Made by a program: the position numbers and the translations under genes. Below are positions 10,459 through 21,372 of a DNA stretch of 64,000 nt, in pieces; the stretch's first letter is position 1; each line of letters starts with the position of its first letter. Source of the stretch: Nectonema munidae (Eukaryota > Nematomorpha > Nectonematoida > Nectonematidae); NCBI GenBank assembly GCA_030549495.1, contig JAUIRK010000854.1:62001-126000 (forward strand), read 5' to 3'. A model generated the notes under the pieces. It did no database searches and was not told the DNA's origin. It saw nothing but the letters and a program-made list of their open reading frames with translations.

Positions 10459-13029
10459 TTGATGAAAAAAAATTGTATTTTTTGTAATATCTTAATTGAT
10501 AGAAATGCTGCTAAATTAAAGGGTGATGATGTGCTTTTTGAAACTTCAACTTGCTTTGTCATTAAAGATAAATTTCCATCAGCCGACTTCCATTATCTAA
10601 TTTTACCGAAGTTTCATTATCTGAATATCAAAAAAATTATTTCCATAGATGAAAGACGAGAGATAGGTAACATTTTCACTTATGTTAATTGATTTATATT
10701 TTACTTTGATTTTTTTTATATTTATTGCTATTATTATTTAAAATTGAAGATACAAAAAATATTTCTGTTTAGTTTTCTTTTAGACTACGTACAATATGCC
10801 TCCTGTGATAAATGTCGGAACATTAATCTGTATATTACATATAATTTATTTAAAGATAAGATATTAGGTAAGCATGTAGTTTAGGATTTGAAATTCAAAA
10901 ATATAAATTATTTAATTTGGAAAAATTTATTTACACAATGACACCATATAAAATTTTAAATTTTCCTTAAATTATTTGTTCGACCAAGCTTTTAACTAAT
11001 TTTCTTTAAAAAAATATCTAAAGATTTTCGATATTTTGAGTTTAAATGTCAGAATTCCTCCATCCAAATTATTCTTTTTGGAGTAAAATCCACCAGCAAA
11101 TTTGTCTAAATTAGAATAAAAATTCCTAGCATTTTAATTAATGTGAGTACAAGACAAACTTTATTTTCAAATCATTTTACTTATATTTTTTTTCCAGTAC
11201 TGCCTCTTTCAAACAAATTGCTTCTAAACTTTAACTACTAAACTGCCTTACTACAGCAATTAAGTTCAATAAAGCAATGTTTTCTAGTTACAGGGACTAC
11301 ATATAATGTTGTTTTATTCTTTAACCCTTTCAAGCTTACGTTTTCTATCGTCTGCTTTTTTTTCAATGAGTTTTATAGAAATTAAACAGACAACTTTTGG
11401 GACACTGGTAATCGCATTGCTGCTGAAAGGGTTAAATAATATTTTTTGAATTATTCTCAATATAAGCATATACATACAAGAGTGCAACCAGCGATTTTCC
11501 CCTTTGAGGATGGGAAGGGGGTGGGTGGATTATAGGCATGCTATTAAATAATAAATGGAATTCAGTTTCCTTTATTTTATCTGTAACAATATCTAAAATA
11601 AAAGTGACAGAATTAAATTTATTAACCAATTAAAATGTATAAACTTTAAATAAGTTTGGAAAAATAATTTCCTTTGAAATAATTTCATATGATATTTTAC
11701 TACTTTTTCTAAATAAAACTGTAATTTTCCGGTTAATAACGCGCTTTAAATTTCAGCAATAGAACTTTCAAAAATGATGTGTTCTCGTATCTTTTCTTAT
11801 GAAAGTTAAGAAAATACATTAAATTTACAAAAAATGTAATTTTTAAAGTTTTTTGAAGATTAATTTAAAATTAGGAGACCCAATTTTTGTTTAAAAAAAT
11901 ATATGTTTGTACTGTTTAGGTTAGTAAACGTCTGTTAAGCAAACTGTTAATAGGTCAATGTCCAGTACCGTTTGCACGGATTATAACAATTCCAATTTCT
12001 ATAATTCTCAGAAAGATTTGATTAGGCCAAACTCTAATCCAATAATTAGGCTTGCGAGTCGTAGTTGGAGTTTTAAATAGATAGGAGTCGAAGCGGGAGC
12101 AGGTATCTAATCCAATTTAGAAGTTGGATAAATTTAGATTATTATAAATTTAGAAGTATTATAAATAATGAAAACAAATAGTTTAATTTTTAGCAAGCAT
12201 ATACAGTGACCCTTCTTTAGTCGAAGTAGGAAGGAAGAGTCGACTTTAAATTCTCCGTGTCGGAGTTCCATTTTTTTATGTACTTGGAGTCGGAACCTGT
12301 GTCGAATTTTTGTAAGTACTAGAAGTCACTGTCGTAGTTGGATATTGGCGTATAACGCGCATGAAAGTTTTTGATTTTTTTGCGCCCTATACGTCCAAAA
12401 ATATTCTAAGGGCTGAGTTCTTCTGTATTCATTGAAAATATGAAAAAGTTCATTAATTTTTTAAAAAGTAAAAAGCTTCTCTCACATTCATATGAGGTGA
12501 GCTGAAAGGTTGCAATTATTTTCAGCAATGTGTAAAAAATATCCAAGGTTATCTTTTAAGAGAATGTGTTATTGGGTGAAATAAGATTTGTAAATATTGT
12601 AATTTTATGGATTAGCGGATTTTAAATGTACAATTTTTAGCTCTTTTTTATAAAGTAATATATTTTTGATTATGTCATTATTTTTTTAAAAAATTATGCA
12701 TTTTATTTCATTTGGCATTTAAAATAAGCCAAATGAAAGAATTGCTTCTTAAGATTGTTTTGGGAAACTTCTTTCGGAGCAATTCAAAAGAATCTTGATT
12801 ATAAATTATCTAGCTATATTTAAATTTTTTCAAAAATATGTTGTTGGATTTCTTTTATATACTGTATTTGTTAGAGTTATGACTTTTTTTAATTTTATTT
12901 TTCAGTGTCAAAAATAGATGAACTTTTGTTTATAATAAAAGAAAATCTGTATCATTTGCTGCAATTTTTAAAAAAGATCACCCATCAAACAAAAAATATT
13001 TTTGTCGTAATTCAACATGGGAAAAATTA
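10459..13029 (+). CDS. HINT3-like HIT-domain protein, partial gene model
   Basis: The first exon (10459-10666) encodes about 69 residues opening with NCIFCNI, then FETSTCFVIKD and FHYLILPKFHY. This matches the N-terminal half of the HINT3 type of histidine-triad nucleotide-binding protein, a nucleotidyl hydrolase family (Cys pair, acidic strand, 'HYL(I/V)xPKxH'). It ends at a GGTAAC donor in phase 1. Two later segments fit in phase: 10784-10867 (acceptor TTTTAG, donor GGTAAGC) and 12906-13029 (acceptor TTTTTCAG, ending in TAA). Neither carries the catalytic H-x-H-x-H motif, and exon 2 resembles nothing I know. The gene may be truncated, may be a decaying copy, or may use exons I did not find. 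The first exon is good; the rest is tentative. A TTAA MITE sits in the long intron. Confidence 0.5.
11321..11435. mobile_element. TTAA MITE, piggyBac-type (copy 1)
   Basis: A 115-bp unit, counting the TTAA on each side. Ends are CCCTTTCAAGC and, reverse-complemented, CCCTTTCAGCAGC. The core has ATCGTCTGCTTT, then CAATGAGTTTTATA and ACAGAC. It is clearly related to the copy at 19651-19743 (opposite orientation) and more distantly to 17258-17395. Confidence 0.75.
11950..12350. repeat. Unclassified repeat with GAGTCG-rich stretches
   Basis: Repeated variants of GAGTCG/GTCGGAG (for example 12047-12100, 12235-12345) mark this stretch. Such composition is common in dispersed arthropod repeats, but I see no terminal repeats, A/B boxes or target duplication that would name the class. 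Confidence 0.3.
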
Positions 13030-13489
13030 AGCAATTCAAAATTTTTTATTTAAAAATAAAAAAATATAACTAATCTACACTAGATAGAATAAATCGAAGT
13101 CCAATCTTTTTTTATAAAAAACTTTGGTTATAAAAAGCATCATTCGTAAAACGATTCCTCTTTGCATGTTTAGTGTTTCTTAATTGGGTCGAAAAGATTT
13201 TTAAATGGGTCAACAGTGATTTTATAAGTGAAACCTTGGTTTGAAAACTTATTTCTTTCCATAAAAACTCGAAATTTGATGAACCGATTTGCTAATGCAT
13301 GCTGCAAATAGCCGATTACCATTGGTTGTAATGAGTTATTGATTTTATAGGTATGTTTTTGTGTTACCGAGGGGATATTTTTTTAATATTTTGCAACTCT
13401 ATGTCTCTAACTCTTTATTAATATACAAAAGTTGGTTCGTCCATGATACAGGAAATTTGTTTTCTTTCAAAAGTTAAAAAAGTTATAAT
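13030..13489. other. No recognisable gene
   Basis: AT-rich DNA between the HINT3-like model and the 3' end of the LINE. Nothing recognisable. Confidence 0.4.
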
Positions 13490-15085
13490 CCTAATAATAA
13501 TAATCTTTATTTTTCAAAAGTACAATAAAATGATAAAAATAAGTGCACAAAATGTGTATATTAAATTAAATACAAACGAAAATAAGAAAAGAATTATACG
13601 TAAATATGACTTTTGAAGGTTAATATCGAAGGCCAAAGCAGCCGCTAGGAGACATCAACCTGCTTGTGAAGTCTTGAACTGTACAAAAATGTTTTTAGAA
13701 GTAGTACAACCTAGGGTGGGGGAGAAAAGGTTTCATGCTTGTTATAAAGGGTAGAAACTTTATATGAAAGGGATTGCTTTGACTTTGAATATTTATAAAA
13801 TGGGAGCGACATTTGGTTAACAAAGCGATATGAGATTCTGTCTTTTTCGGAGTTGAAATAAATAAATTTTCTGAATAAAGCTGGAAGCAAATGGTATATA
13901 TATTTATATAGAGTCACGTAAATACTAAGATGGTACATGTCTTCAAGTTTTAATAGAGAATTTTCAAGAAATATATTGTTCGTGTGAGAAATTGGGTGGA
14001 AGTTAAAGATAATTCTCAAAATCTTTTTTTGAAGAGTAAAGAGAGTTGTGGCTTTGGTGGGACCTCAGTTAAAAATACTGCATCTGAGGTGGGGAAGAAA
14101 AAGACTTTTGTACAGAGTTACCATTGTTTTAGTAGGAAAAATCTTTTGACTTGTTTCAGCCTGCCAGATATATAAGCTAACATATGGGAAATGCATGAGA
14201 GAAACCAAGAAAGATTATCACCTATAATTAAGCCTAAAAAACTAAAGTTATTTACTTTTTGAAAGCCCAGCGAGGTTAAAAAATCCACGTAGCAAGGGCT
14301 AATAGATATATAGGAGAAGGAGACGAAGTTGGAGTTTTGTGTGTTTATAAACAAACCATTGCATGTGAACCAGTTTTCAAGCAGGGTAATATTTTTTTCT
14401 AGGAAAGATCAGATCAATTTTTTTCAGAAAACAGCACTGTTATATCGTCTGCGTACATTAAGATTTTGACGTCTGATGTAAAGTTCGAAAGGTCATTCAA
14501 GAAAATATTGAAAAAAAGTGGAGCTAAAATTGTGCCTTGAAGCACACCAGAATAAACTTTCTTTTTTCGGAAAAACAACTTTTAATAGAAACAGTTTGAA
14601 CCTATTTTCAAAATAGGATTCGAAGAACTTTATTGTAGTATTTGAGAAATCCTAAGACTTAAGTTTACATAATAGTAAACAATGGGGAATAGAGTCAAAT
14701 GCACGACTTAAGTCTAAAAAAGAGAACAAACAACGTTTTTTTGTAGCGAGTCTACGGCACTATTTGTAAAATAAGCATGCAAGACTTCTGTAGACAAGTT
14801 TTCTTTAAAGCCAAACTGAAATGGAGAGAAATAATTATTATTGGACTTTAAATACTTTAGATATCGAGCTAACAATGGATATTGGTCTGCAATTTTCACA
14901 CCGGTATTTGTCCCCTTTTTTGTAAACAGGTATAATTTTGGTATTTTTTTTAGAACATCTGGGAAAATATTTTCTACAATAGATAAGTTAAGAGCTCTCA
15001 TGATAGAAAAAGAAATATTTTTGAACTTTTTTTTTAGGTCATACAATGATAAACCATAAACATCCTCACTACGGCTACTTTTCAG
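13490..15085 (-). mobile_element. 5'-truncated LINE, CR1/Jockey-like reverse transcriptase
   Basis: Read on the minus strand from 15085: RSEDVYGLSL, SFSIMRALNLS, then KGTNTGVKIADQYPLL and QFGFKENLSTE, the 'fingers' of a non-LTR reverse transcriptase. The YADD catalytic box lies near 14455-14440 in the stretch ILMYADDITVLFS, followed by FLGLIIGDNLSW (about 14240) and a typical C-terminal region (14019-13711, RIIFNFHPISHTNNIF). The 3' end near 13490 is an AATAAAGATTATTATTATT-type simple repeat, usual for these LINEs. The endonuclease domain is absent and the frame is broken several times, so it is a dead copy about 1.6 kb long. Confidence 0.85.
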
Positions 15086-15185
15086 TGATAATACTTATAT
15101 TCAAATCGTTTGCAATAAAAAATTAAATGAAAATATCGTTTCCTTTGATTAGGTTTATGCATCACCCACAAAGATTCAATATCAG

Positions 15186-16305
15186 TATTGCTGCCATAAA
15201 AAAAATAAAATGAAATATCGTATTTCATAAAATAAAATAAAATCAAAGATCGTCTGCCATAAAAAAATAAAATCAAAAATCGTCTGCCATAAAAAAAATA
15301 CAATGAAAAATCTTCTGCCATAAAAAAAAATAAAAAAATCGTCTGTCATAAAAAAATAAAATTAAAAATCGTCTGCCATAATAAAAAATAAAATCAAAAA
15401 TCGTCTGCCATAAAAAAATTAAATGAAAAATCGTCTGCCATAAAAAATAGAATCAAAAATCGTCTGCCATAAAAAAAATAAAATCAAAAATCGTGTGCCA
15501 TAAAAAAATAAAATCAAAAATCGTCTGCAATAAAAAAATATATAATGAAAAATCGTCTGCCATAAAAAAAATCAAATCAAAAATCGTCTACCATAAAAAA
15601 AATAAAATGAAAAATCGTCCGCCATAAAAAAATCAAATCAAAAATCGTCCGGCATAAAAAAATAAAATGAAAAATCGTCCGCCATAAAAAAAATAAAATG
15701 AAAAATCGGCTGCCATAAAAAAATACATTCAAAAATCGTCTGCCATAAAAAAAATACATAAAAAAAAAAAAATCAAAAATCGTCTGCCAACAAAAAAAAA
15801 TCAAAAATCGTCTGCCAACAAAAAAAAAATCAAAAATCGTCTGCCAACAAAAAAAATCAAAAATCGTCTGCCAAAAAAAAAAAAATCAAAAATCGTCTGC
15901 CAAAAAAAAAAAATCAAAAATCGTCTGCCAACAAAAAAAAAATCAAAAATCGTCTGCCAACAAAAAAAAAATCAAAAATCGTCTACCAACAAAAAAAAAA
16001 AATCAAAAATCGTCTGCCAACAAAAAAAAATCAAAAATCGTCTGCCAACAAAAAAATAAAATCAAAAATCGTCTGCCAACAAAAAAATAAAATCAAAAAT
16101 CGTCTGCCAACAAAAAAATAAAATCAAAAATCGTCTGCCAACAAAAAAATAAAATCAAAAATCGTCTGCCAACAAAAAAATAAAATCAAAAATCGTCTGC
16201 CAACAAAAAAATAAAATCAAAAATCGTCTGCCAACAAAAAAATAAAATCAAAAATCGTCTGCCAACAAAAAAATAAAATCAAAAATCGTCTGTTATAAAA
16301 AAAAA
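15186..16305. repeat. Minisatellite, 30/31-bp unit, about 37 copies
   Basis: The unit is AAATCGTCTGCCA followed by an A-rich spacer, usually TAAAAAAATAAAATC in the left half and ACAAAAAAATAAAATC in the right half. The switch between the two subfamilies falls near 15780. The rightmost eight units (about 16050-16290) are almost identical 31-mers, which indicates recent unit-by-unit expansion at that end. Open frames across it (Phe-rich on the minus strand) are by-products of the repeat. Confidence 0.95.
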
Positions 16306-16985
16306 ATGCGATAAAAAATAATTCCTTTAAATAAAACTTGGATGCTATTCTTGAATTTTTCCCTTCTTTTTATGATAGATATTTCAAACCAAACAATTTT
16401 TTGTTAGTTGACGCACCCAACATGTTCCTCTCCTCCTCTCTCTTTATATTCTTGGAATAAGGAAGAGTGTGCTGTTATTGGATGTTGTGTGAATTCTTCA
16501 ATATTTATTTATTGCACACGTACTCCTCCACGCACGCTCTATCTTTATCCTTTGAATATGTGCAATGTGCATGCCCTCATTATTTATCGAGAAATTACAA
16601 ACAAGAGTGTAACAAGATGTAAATTTCAATTTGTGAGTGACACTTTTCACACTCGCTAAATTAATGTATTTTGCTTTCCTTTCTCGTAGGAATTTTAATG
16701 GTTTGTTTCCATGTATTTTATTCATGAGCTGTTTTCCTCGTGTTTTTATCTTTTTAATATTGTGTATTTTTATAAATGATACCATGTTGATAGTGATGAT
16801 GACGACAATTATGATAGATATTCTGATGACACTAAAGACAATGAAGGCAAAAGCTGATGAAGAATTTTGTTGATTGTGGGTTGATGATGAGATTCATAAA
16901 GTGTTGATGTAATGATAGTTTGGTTGATTTTAATCATGGTGTTCATAATAATAATAATTAATCTCAGTTCCAGACATTCTTTTGC
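16306..16985. other. No recognisable gene
   Basis: Several short overlapping open frames exist on both strands, but none resembles a known protein and no clear splice sites join them. Confidence 0.4.
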
Positions 16986-17119
16986 ACCCGTCCAAAAATT
17001 TGTTCAGGCATTGGTTTTCAAAAATTATTCGTCTGTTTTTTTAAAAAGTATAGCTTTTGCAGAACTTAAAGCAGACAATTTTTATTTAATGGGACATTGG
17101 TGTCCCATTCTGTCTTAAA
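16986..17119. mobile_element. Decayed TTAA MITE relic (boundaries approximate)
   Basis: It carries the family core (ATTCGTCTGTTTTTTT ... AAAGCAGACAATTTT) and a TGGGACATTGGTGTCCCA hairpin next to a TTAA at the right (17115-17118), as in the copy at 17258-17395. The terminal CCC repeats are worn away and the left end is not definable. Confidence 0.45.
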
Positions 17120-17257
17120 ATGTTAAATTATTATCGTTATTATTATTTGCGTTGTTTCAATTTTTAACACTAGAAAAGGTAACTTTTTTGTGCCTAAAAA
17201 GCTAGTGGGTTGTATACGACCTAAAGGTTATATGCTAACAAAGATAAAATAATTTTC

Positions 17258-17395
17258 TTAACCCATTAAGTACCATAGAAATCAGACGATATTTTAAAAA
17301 ACGCAGACGATTTATATTCAAAGTCATTGAAAAAAGCAGATGGAGATGAAATTACTTATGTTCCCAAATGGGAACATTGGGACTTAATGGGTTAA
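17258..17395. mobile_element. TTAA MITE, piggyBac-type (copy 2)
   Basis: A 138-bp unit including TTAA at each end. The left end CCCATTAAGTACC and right end (reversed) CCCATTAAGTCCC form inverted repeats. The interior has two CAGACGAT motifs, a TCATTGAAAAAAGCAGA core and a TTCCCAAATGGGAA hairpin near the right end. Confidence 0.75.
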
Positions 17396-17961
17396 GTTAG
17401 TTATAAAATTGAAGCGAAACTTTATTTTACTTTAAAAAAATGAACCCTCAATATTTTATGTATCATGAGTAACACAAATCTAAAGCTATATGATTTTAGA
17501 CATTTTGCCGCTCTATCGAGCCCCTGTATTGCATCGAGGTAAAAAATTAATGTCTGAAAGCTTTATTCCTCAAAGTTAATTCTTTTTAACTAAAAAATGC
17601 TTTTGAATTTAGGCTACTGCTTCTATGCCACCCCATGACTATTCTAATGTTAAATTTATGTATATTGCACACTTTATAGTTTAAAATAAAATGAGTCGTA
17701 TCAAAATTCATATTCAATCTATATTAAATAATTTAAAAATATTGTTATAAATTTTAAGTTGATAATTGTCATTACTTTTTTTCCATATATTCGCGAACAC
17801 AGGCATTGTCGTCAAACAAAGTTAGTTTTTAAATTTAGGTTTTCATCTTCATCTTCATTTAAAAGCATTTTTCTTATTTTCTTTGCTAAACCTTTCACAA
17901 TAAATTCGTGGGAAACACATTCTGCATATCTTTTTATTGCTATTGATGTGTATCTACAACT
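17396..17961. other. No recognisable gene
   Basis: AT-rich DNA. The overlapping open frames at 17759-17998 plus and 17812-18126 minus run into the LINE tail that follows and are not genes. Confidence 0.4.
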
Positions 17962-18135
17962 GAGAGAGGAAGACCAAAGAAAGCATGGAATGAAGTGATT
18001 CACCACGATATGGAAAAAAGAAAGCTTGTGCGAAGTGACGCTAAAGAAAGAATGAAATGGCGTAGTTGTTGCAGCAAACTGGTTGACCCCGATTCTTTGG
18101 GAACAATAACTAGGCCTAGAAGGCAAAATGGATGA
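17962..18135 (+). mobile_element. LINE 3' coding tail (endonuclease-RT type)
   Basis: One frame reads RGRPKKAWNEVIHHDMEKR, then DAKERMKWRSCC and DPD before a TGA at 18133-18135. The pattern 'GRP(R/K)K-x-W-x2-V-x3-D...L...DA-x-(D/E)R-x-(K/R)W' is the standard C-terminus of RTE-like endonuclease-reverse transcriptase LINEs. Only this tail, about 58 codons, remains; upstream sequence is unrelated or too decayed to read. It is a heavily 5'-truncated insertion, as usual for LINEs. Confidence 0.75.
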
Positions 18136-19650
18136 TGATGTGTATCTAAAAGCTCTTTAAATAAATTAGAAATAGCTAAATAGGTGTCCAGAGTGGACAT
18201 ATGTCGACTTCACAAAAATAAAATCTCTACATTTAATATCGTCTACTTTTATTATCGTAGTCATTAACGGCTTAAAAGGTGTCTTTGCGTAAGTGAATTT
18301 ACAATTTGAAATTTACAGTTGAAATTGCGTTTACTTTTCTAAAGAAATGTTTTTAATCACGTAAAAATATACTACAACAATTTTTACTCTCTAAACGAAG
18401 TTTAATCTGCTTTCCATCCTTGCAATCTTCAATTGTTCAAAGGAGATTTTGTAAAAATTTTGCAATTTCTCCTAACTTTGTTTTTATTGTCATATATATT
18501 ATGATTTTTCGGTCATTGACGCGATGCAGGCACATCCTGAAAATGCACACACCCCCTGTCAATTTATATGATGAAAAAATAAAAAATATGTTAAGTATAT
18601 TATATATATCCAAATAAAAGATATCTTCGAGGTTTTGGCCTTTATTGCGTTTTCGCCAGAGTAACTTTTCCCTATCCATTTTTTTTAACCTATAGGTTTA
18701 CGCCTATCCAATTTTGCCTAACAAACTCGGCCAAAGAGATGCACCATTATCTGTTGTACATCCTACAATCTTGGGATTTTAACCCAAAAAATTCTTTTAA
18801 TTTTGTTTAAATAATTTGTTAATATTTATCACTGTCTAGAGATCCTAGCATTTTAATCAACCCAAGAAACCAACCAATCTTGTTTCTCTGAGTTAACATT
18901 TATGTTATAAACGTATATTACATTCTGGTTTGAAGAATATTCATGAAAAGTTATTGAAAAGTGAGCACCCCTTGGCTCAGTTATTCTGCAAAATAGTTAG
19001 CAGTCTCTTGTTCATTTTTTTCATAGAACCTTAATTGAATTGCTTACACTTAGATGAGCTGTTTCGGAAATTTGTATCATGATGACATTTCTTAAATCTT
19101 TGAATTCTTTGAACAAAAATTTCAAACGAACTTTCTCTTTTTAATGAAAATGTGGTATCATCCCGACTAATGCTTATACGCTTGTACAAACGTGATGTAG
19201 CTCCATCTGAAGATTGAATCAATTTATGCCATATTTTACATCATGTCTCTTTTTTACTCTTGGGAACAAAATGATTCCAATTGGTTGTCGCTTTACATTT
19301 TCCAAACATTTTATTTGTATAGTAATAGAATGTTTTGGGACACTGTCGCTTCAAAGCATTCAATGGAAAAGAAAAAATCGGCTTTATTCATCTTCAGTGA
19401 AAGCATCAATTTAGAACCGCAACTAAAGCTCTACTGCCTCTATTTCTGCATCAAAAAGTATCGATCTTGGAATGAGAAAGCAGCACTCCATTTTAAAATT
19501 GGTTCGTTGGAGTGTACTCTCTTTTAGAAATTGTGCTTGCAGTCGAAGTAGTTATTTTCAGGATTCTGAAGTATCAAAGGGAAACCTTTGAGAACCAAGC
19601 ACTATAAACACAAATTGAAAAAATGGGAAACATATCAAAATTTAATAATA
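18136..19650. other. No recognisable gene
   Basis: The part at 19020-19540 is less AT-biased and carries overlapping open frames on both strands, but none matches a family I know. Confidence 0.35.
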
Positions 19651-19743
19651 TTAACCCTTTCTCAAAATCGTCTTCTTAATTTATATAAAAACTCATTGAG
19701 AAAGAAAGCAGACGTTAGAAAACCAAATACCGGAAAGGGTTAA
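19651..19743. mobile_element. TTAA MITE, piggyBac-type (copy 3)
   Basis: A 93-bp unit including both TTAA sites, with ends CCCTTTCTC and (reversed) CCCTTTCCGG. Reverse-complemented it reads ...ACGTCTGCTTTC...CAATGAGTTTTTATA...AGACG, the same core and order as the copy at 11321-11435, which lies in the opposite orientation. Confidence 0.78.
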
Positions 19744-20264
19744 TTAATAACGAAACATTTTAATCAAAACATTTATGCACATTATCAATTAAAAATAAAG
19801 AAGATTTTGAGGAAGAGAAAAATACCGTATTAATTTATAAGGAACTCTCTGAATTTTGCGTCTTAAAATTTGAAAAAGCTTTTGAACGAACCGTTACGAA
19901 GGATTCAAATATATTATCTTTGTATCACTAAGTCGTTGCTCTATTTTTGCACATTTTATCATTTAACTCGTTATATTTACTTATCTAGTGTAATATTGTA
20001 ACAAATAATTAAGTTTTAAAATAAAAAAACATTTTTGTTTTGATAATACAAATGAACTAAATATGATTTTAGCCAGAAGAAAGGCTGTTGTTGTGCAAGA
20101 AAATAAAAAATCTTAACTCAAATCTTATGTTTAAATTTTTTGAATCAAAAGTTATGTAAATTGAAAATGTTAAAGCTAAACTTTTTTGAAATTTAGAAAT
20201 TGGCTTTAATTTTTTGGAAAAAAATAATACTGGCGAAATTTGTTTTTTTAATAATTAATATATA

Positions 20265-20360
20265 TACCATTTTTACTTCTATATTACCTTTTTATAGTTC
20301 TAAATTGTTTTTTTTAAGTTCTAATTCGTCTTTTTTAAATTCTAAACGCTCTTTCTAAAA
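20265..20360 (-). repeat. Heptad-coding dispersed repeat (locus 1)
   Basis: On the minus strand the sequence reads KERLEFKKDELELKKNNLEL, a stop, then KGNIEVKMVY. It is a 21-bp periodic tract encoding coiled-coil heptads (LELKKD-type) with the closing motif (I/L)E(V/L)K(M/I)V. Four further loci share it. It is probably a relic of the coiled-coil tail of a transposon accessory protein. The rest of 19744-20852 holds nothing I recognise. Confidence 0.45.
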
Positions 20361-20852
20361 AACAAAATAAAATTGAAAAAAAACAATTTAGGATTTAAAA
20401 AAGACATTGGAATTGAAAAAAAAGTTATTAACCTTACAAACTAACTTGCTCACTAACTAGCTATGACTAACAGTGCTCTGAATTCCTGTTATATAGGATA
20501 ATGTAAGGATATGTAAGTAATAATGTTCCTCAATTTGCACAATACATATTTGACAAGATCTCAATCAATCTCTAAATGGACCTTAATGTTCAAAATGTTG
20601 AAAAGCTAGAATCAGTGTTAGTATAAGAGTTAGTGCTACTAGGGTTGAGGATAGCTTTAGTGTTAGCGCAATTGTGCATACATGCATTTACACATATACA
20701 TTTTTTGACATTCTTGACACAAACTTTTCTATTTATTTCTATCAATACGCACATACATGCAAACATACAGATCCTTTGCGAGAAAAAAATTTGGAGGCGC
20801 TAAAAGCCAAAAGATATTAGCAGTGGGATTCCTAAATCTCTATATCCTATTA

Positions 20853-21371
20853 TCTATATTATAATAAGCTAGCGTCTGTGTGTGTGTGTGTCTGTCGCTG
20901 GAAGCATTCTGATTGGTTGAATTTATTATATGTTTTGTGTGTATTTTTATATGTTTTGTCTATGTATGTGTTTGAAGCATTATGATTGGTTGATATTATT
21001 ATATGTTTTATGTGTATTTTTATATGTGTGATGAGTTCATATATCTGTAGTCTGAGTGTCGCTTGAAGCATTCTGATTGGTTGAAATATCTTTTGTATGT
21101 ATTTTTATGGTGTAATAGAAAAATACACAGAAAAGATACAATTATTCTAAAAACTGATCACCATACCATATAACACTATTAGCAACTCAAAATACACACT
21201 ACCAAGAATTCTATGTTTCGAGCGCAGCCTAAACAAAAAAAACTAGCCGGTCCCGTGGTCGTTTTGAGCAAAGCGAATTTGAATTAGCAACTCAATATAC
21301 ACACTACCCAGAATCCTATGTTTCGAGGCAGGAAAACATGTTTGAGGAAGGAGAAAGAAGGGACCGGCTAG
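20853..21371 (+). mobile_element. Helitron-like non-autonomous element
   Basis: The left end is A|TCTATATTATAATAAGC followed by GTCTGTGTGTGTG, and the right end is GGGACCGGCTAG|T. TC start, CTAG end and insertion between A and T are Helitron features. Inside are three imperfect direct repeats built on GAAGCATTCTGATTGG (about 20903, 20973, 21063) and a 105-bp direct duplication (21178 and 21283). An inverted copy of the 3' end (ACTAGCCGGTCCC, 21242-21254) faces the real end at 21360-21372, so a 131-bp MITE is an alternative reading of the right part. No clear 3' stem-loop is present. No Rep/Hel gene. Confidence 0.45.
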
Positions 21372-21372
21372 T

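Noticed and set aside
15186-16305. CRISPR-like appearance of regularly repeated units
   Set aside because: Units are continuous 30/31-bp tandem repeats with no unique spacers, in a eukaryotic genome.
19031-19527. Overlapping open frames on both strands in less AT-rich DNA
   Set aside because: Overlap on opposite strands and lack of any family signature make chance frames more likely.
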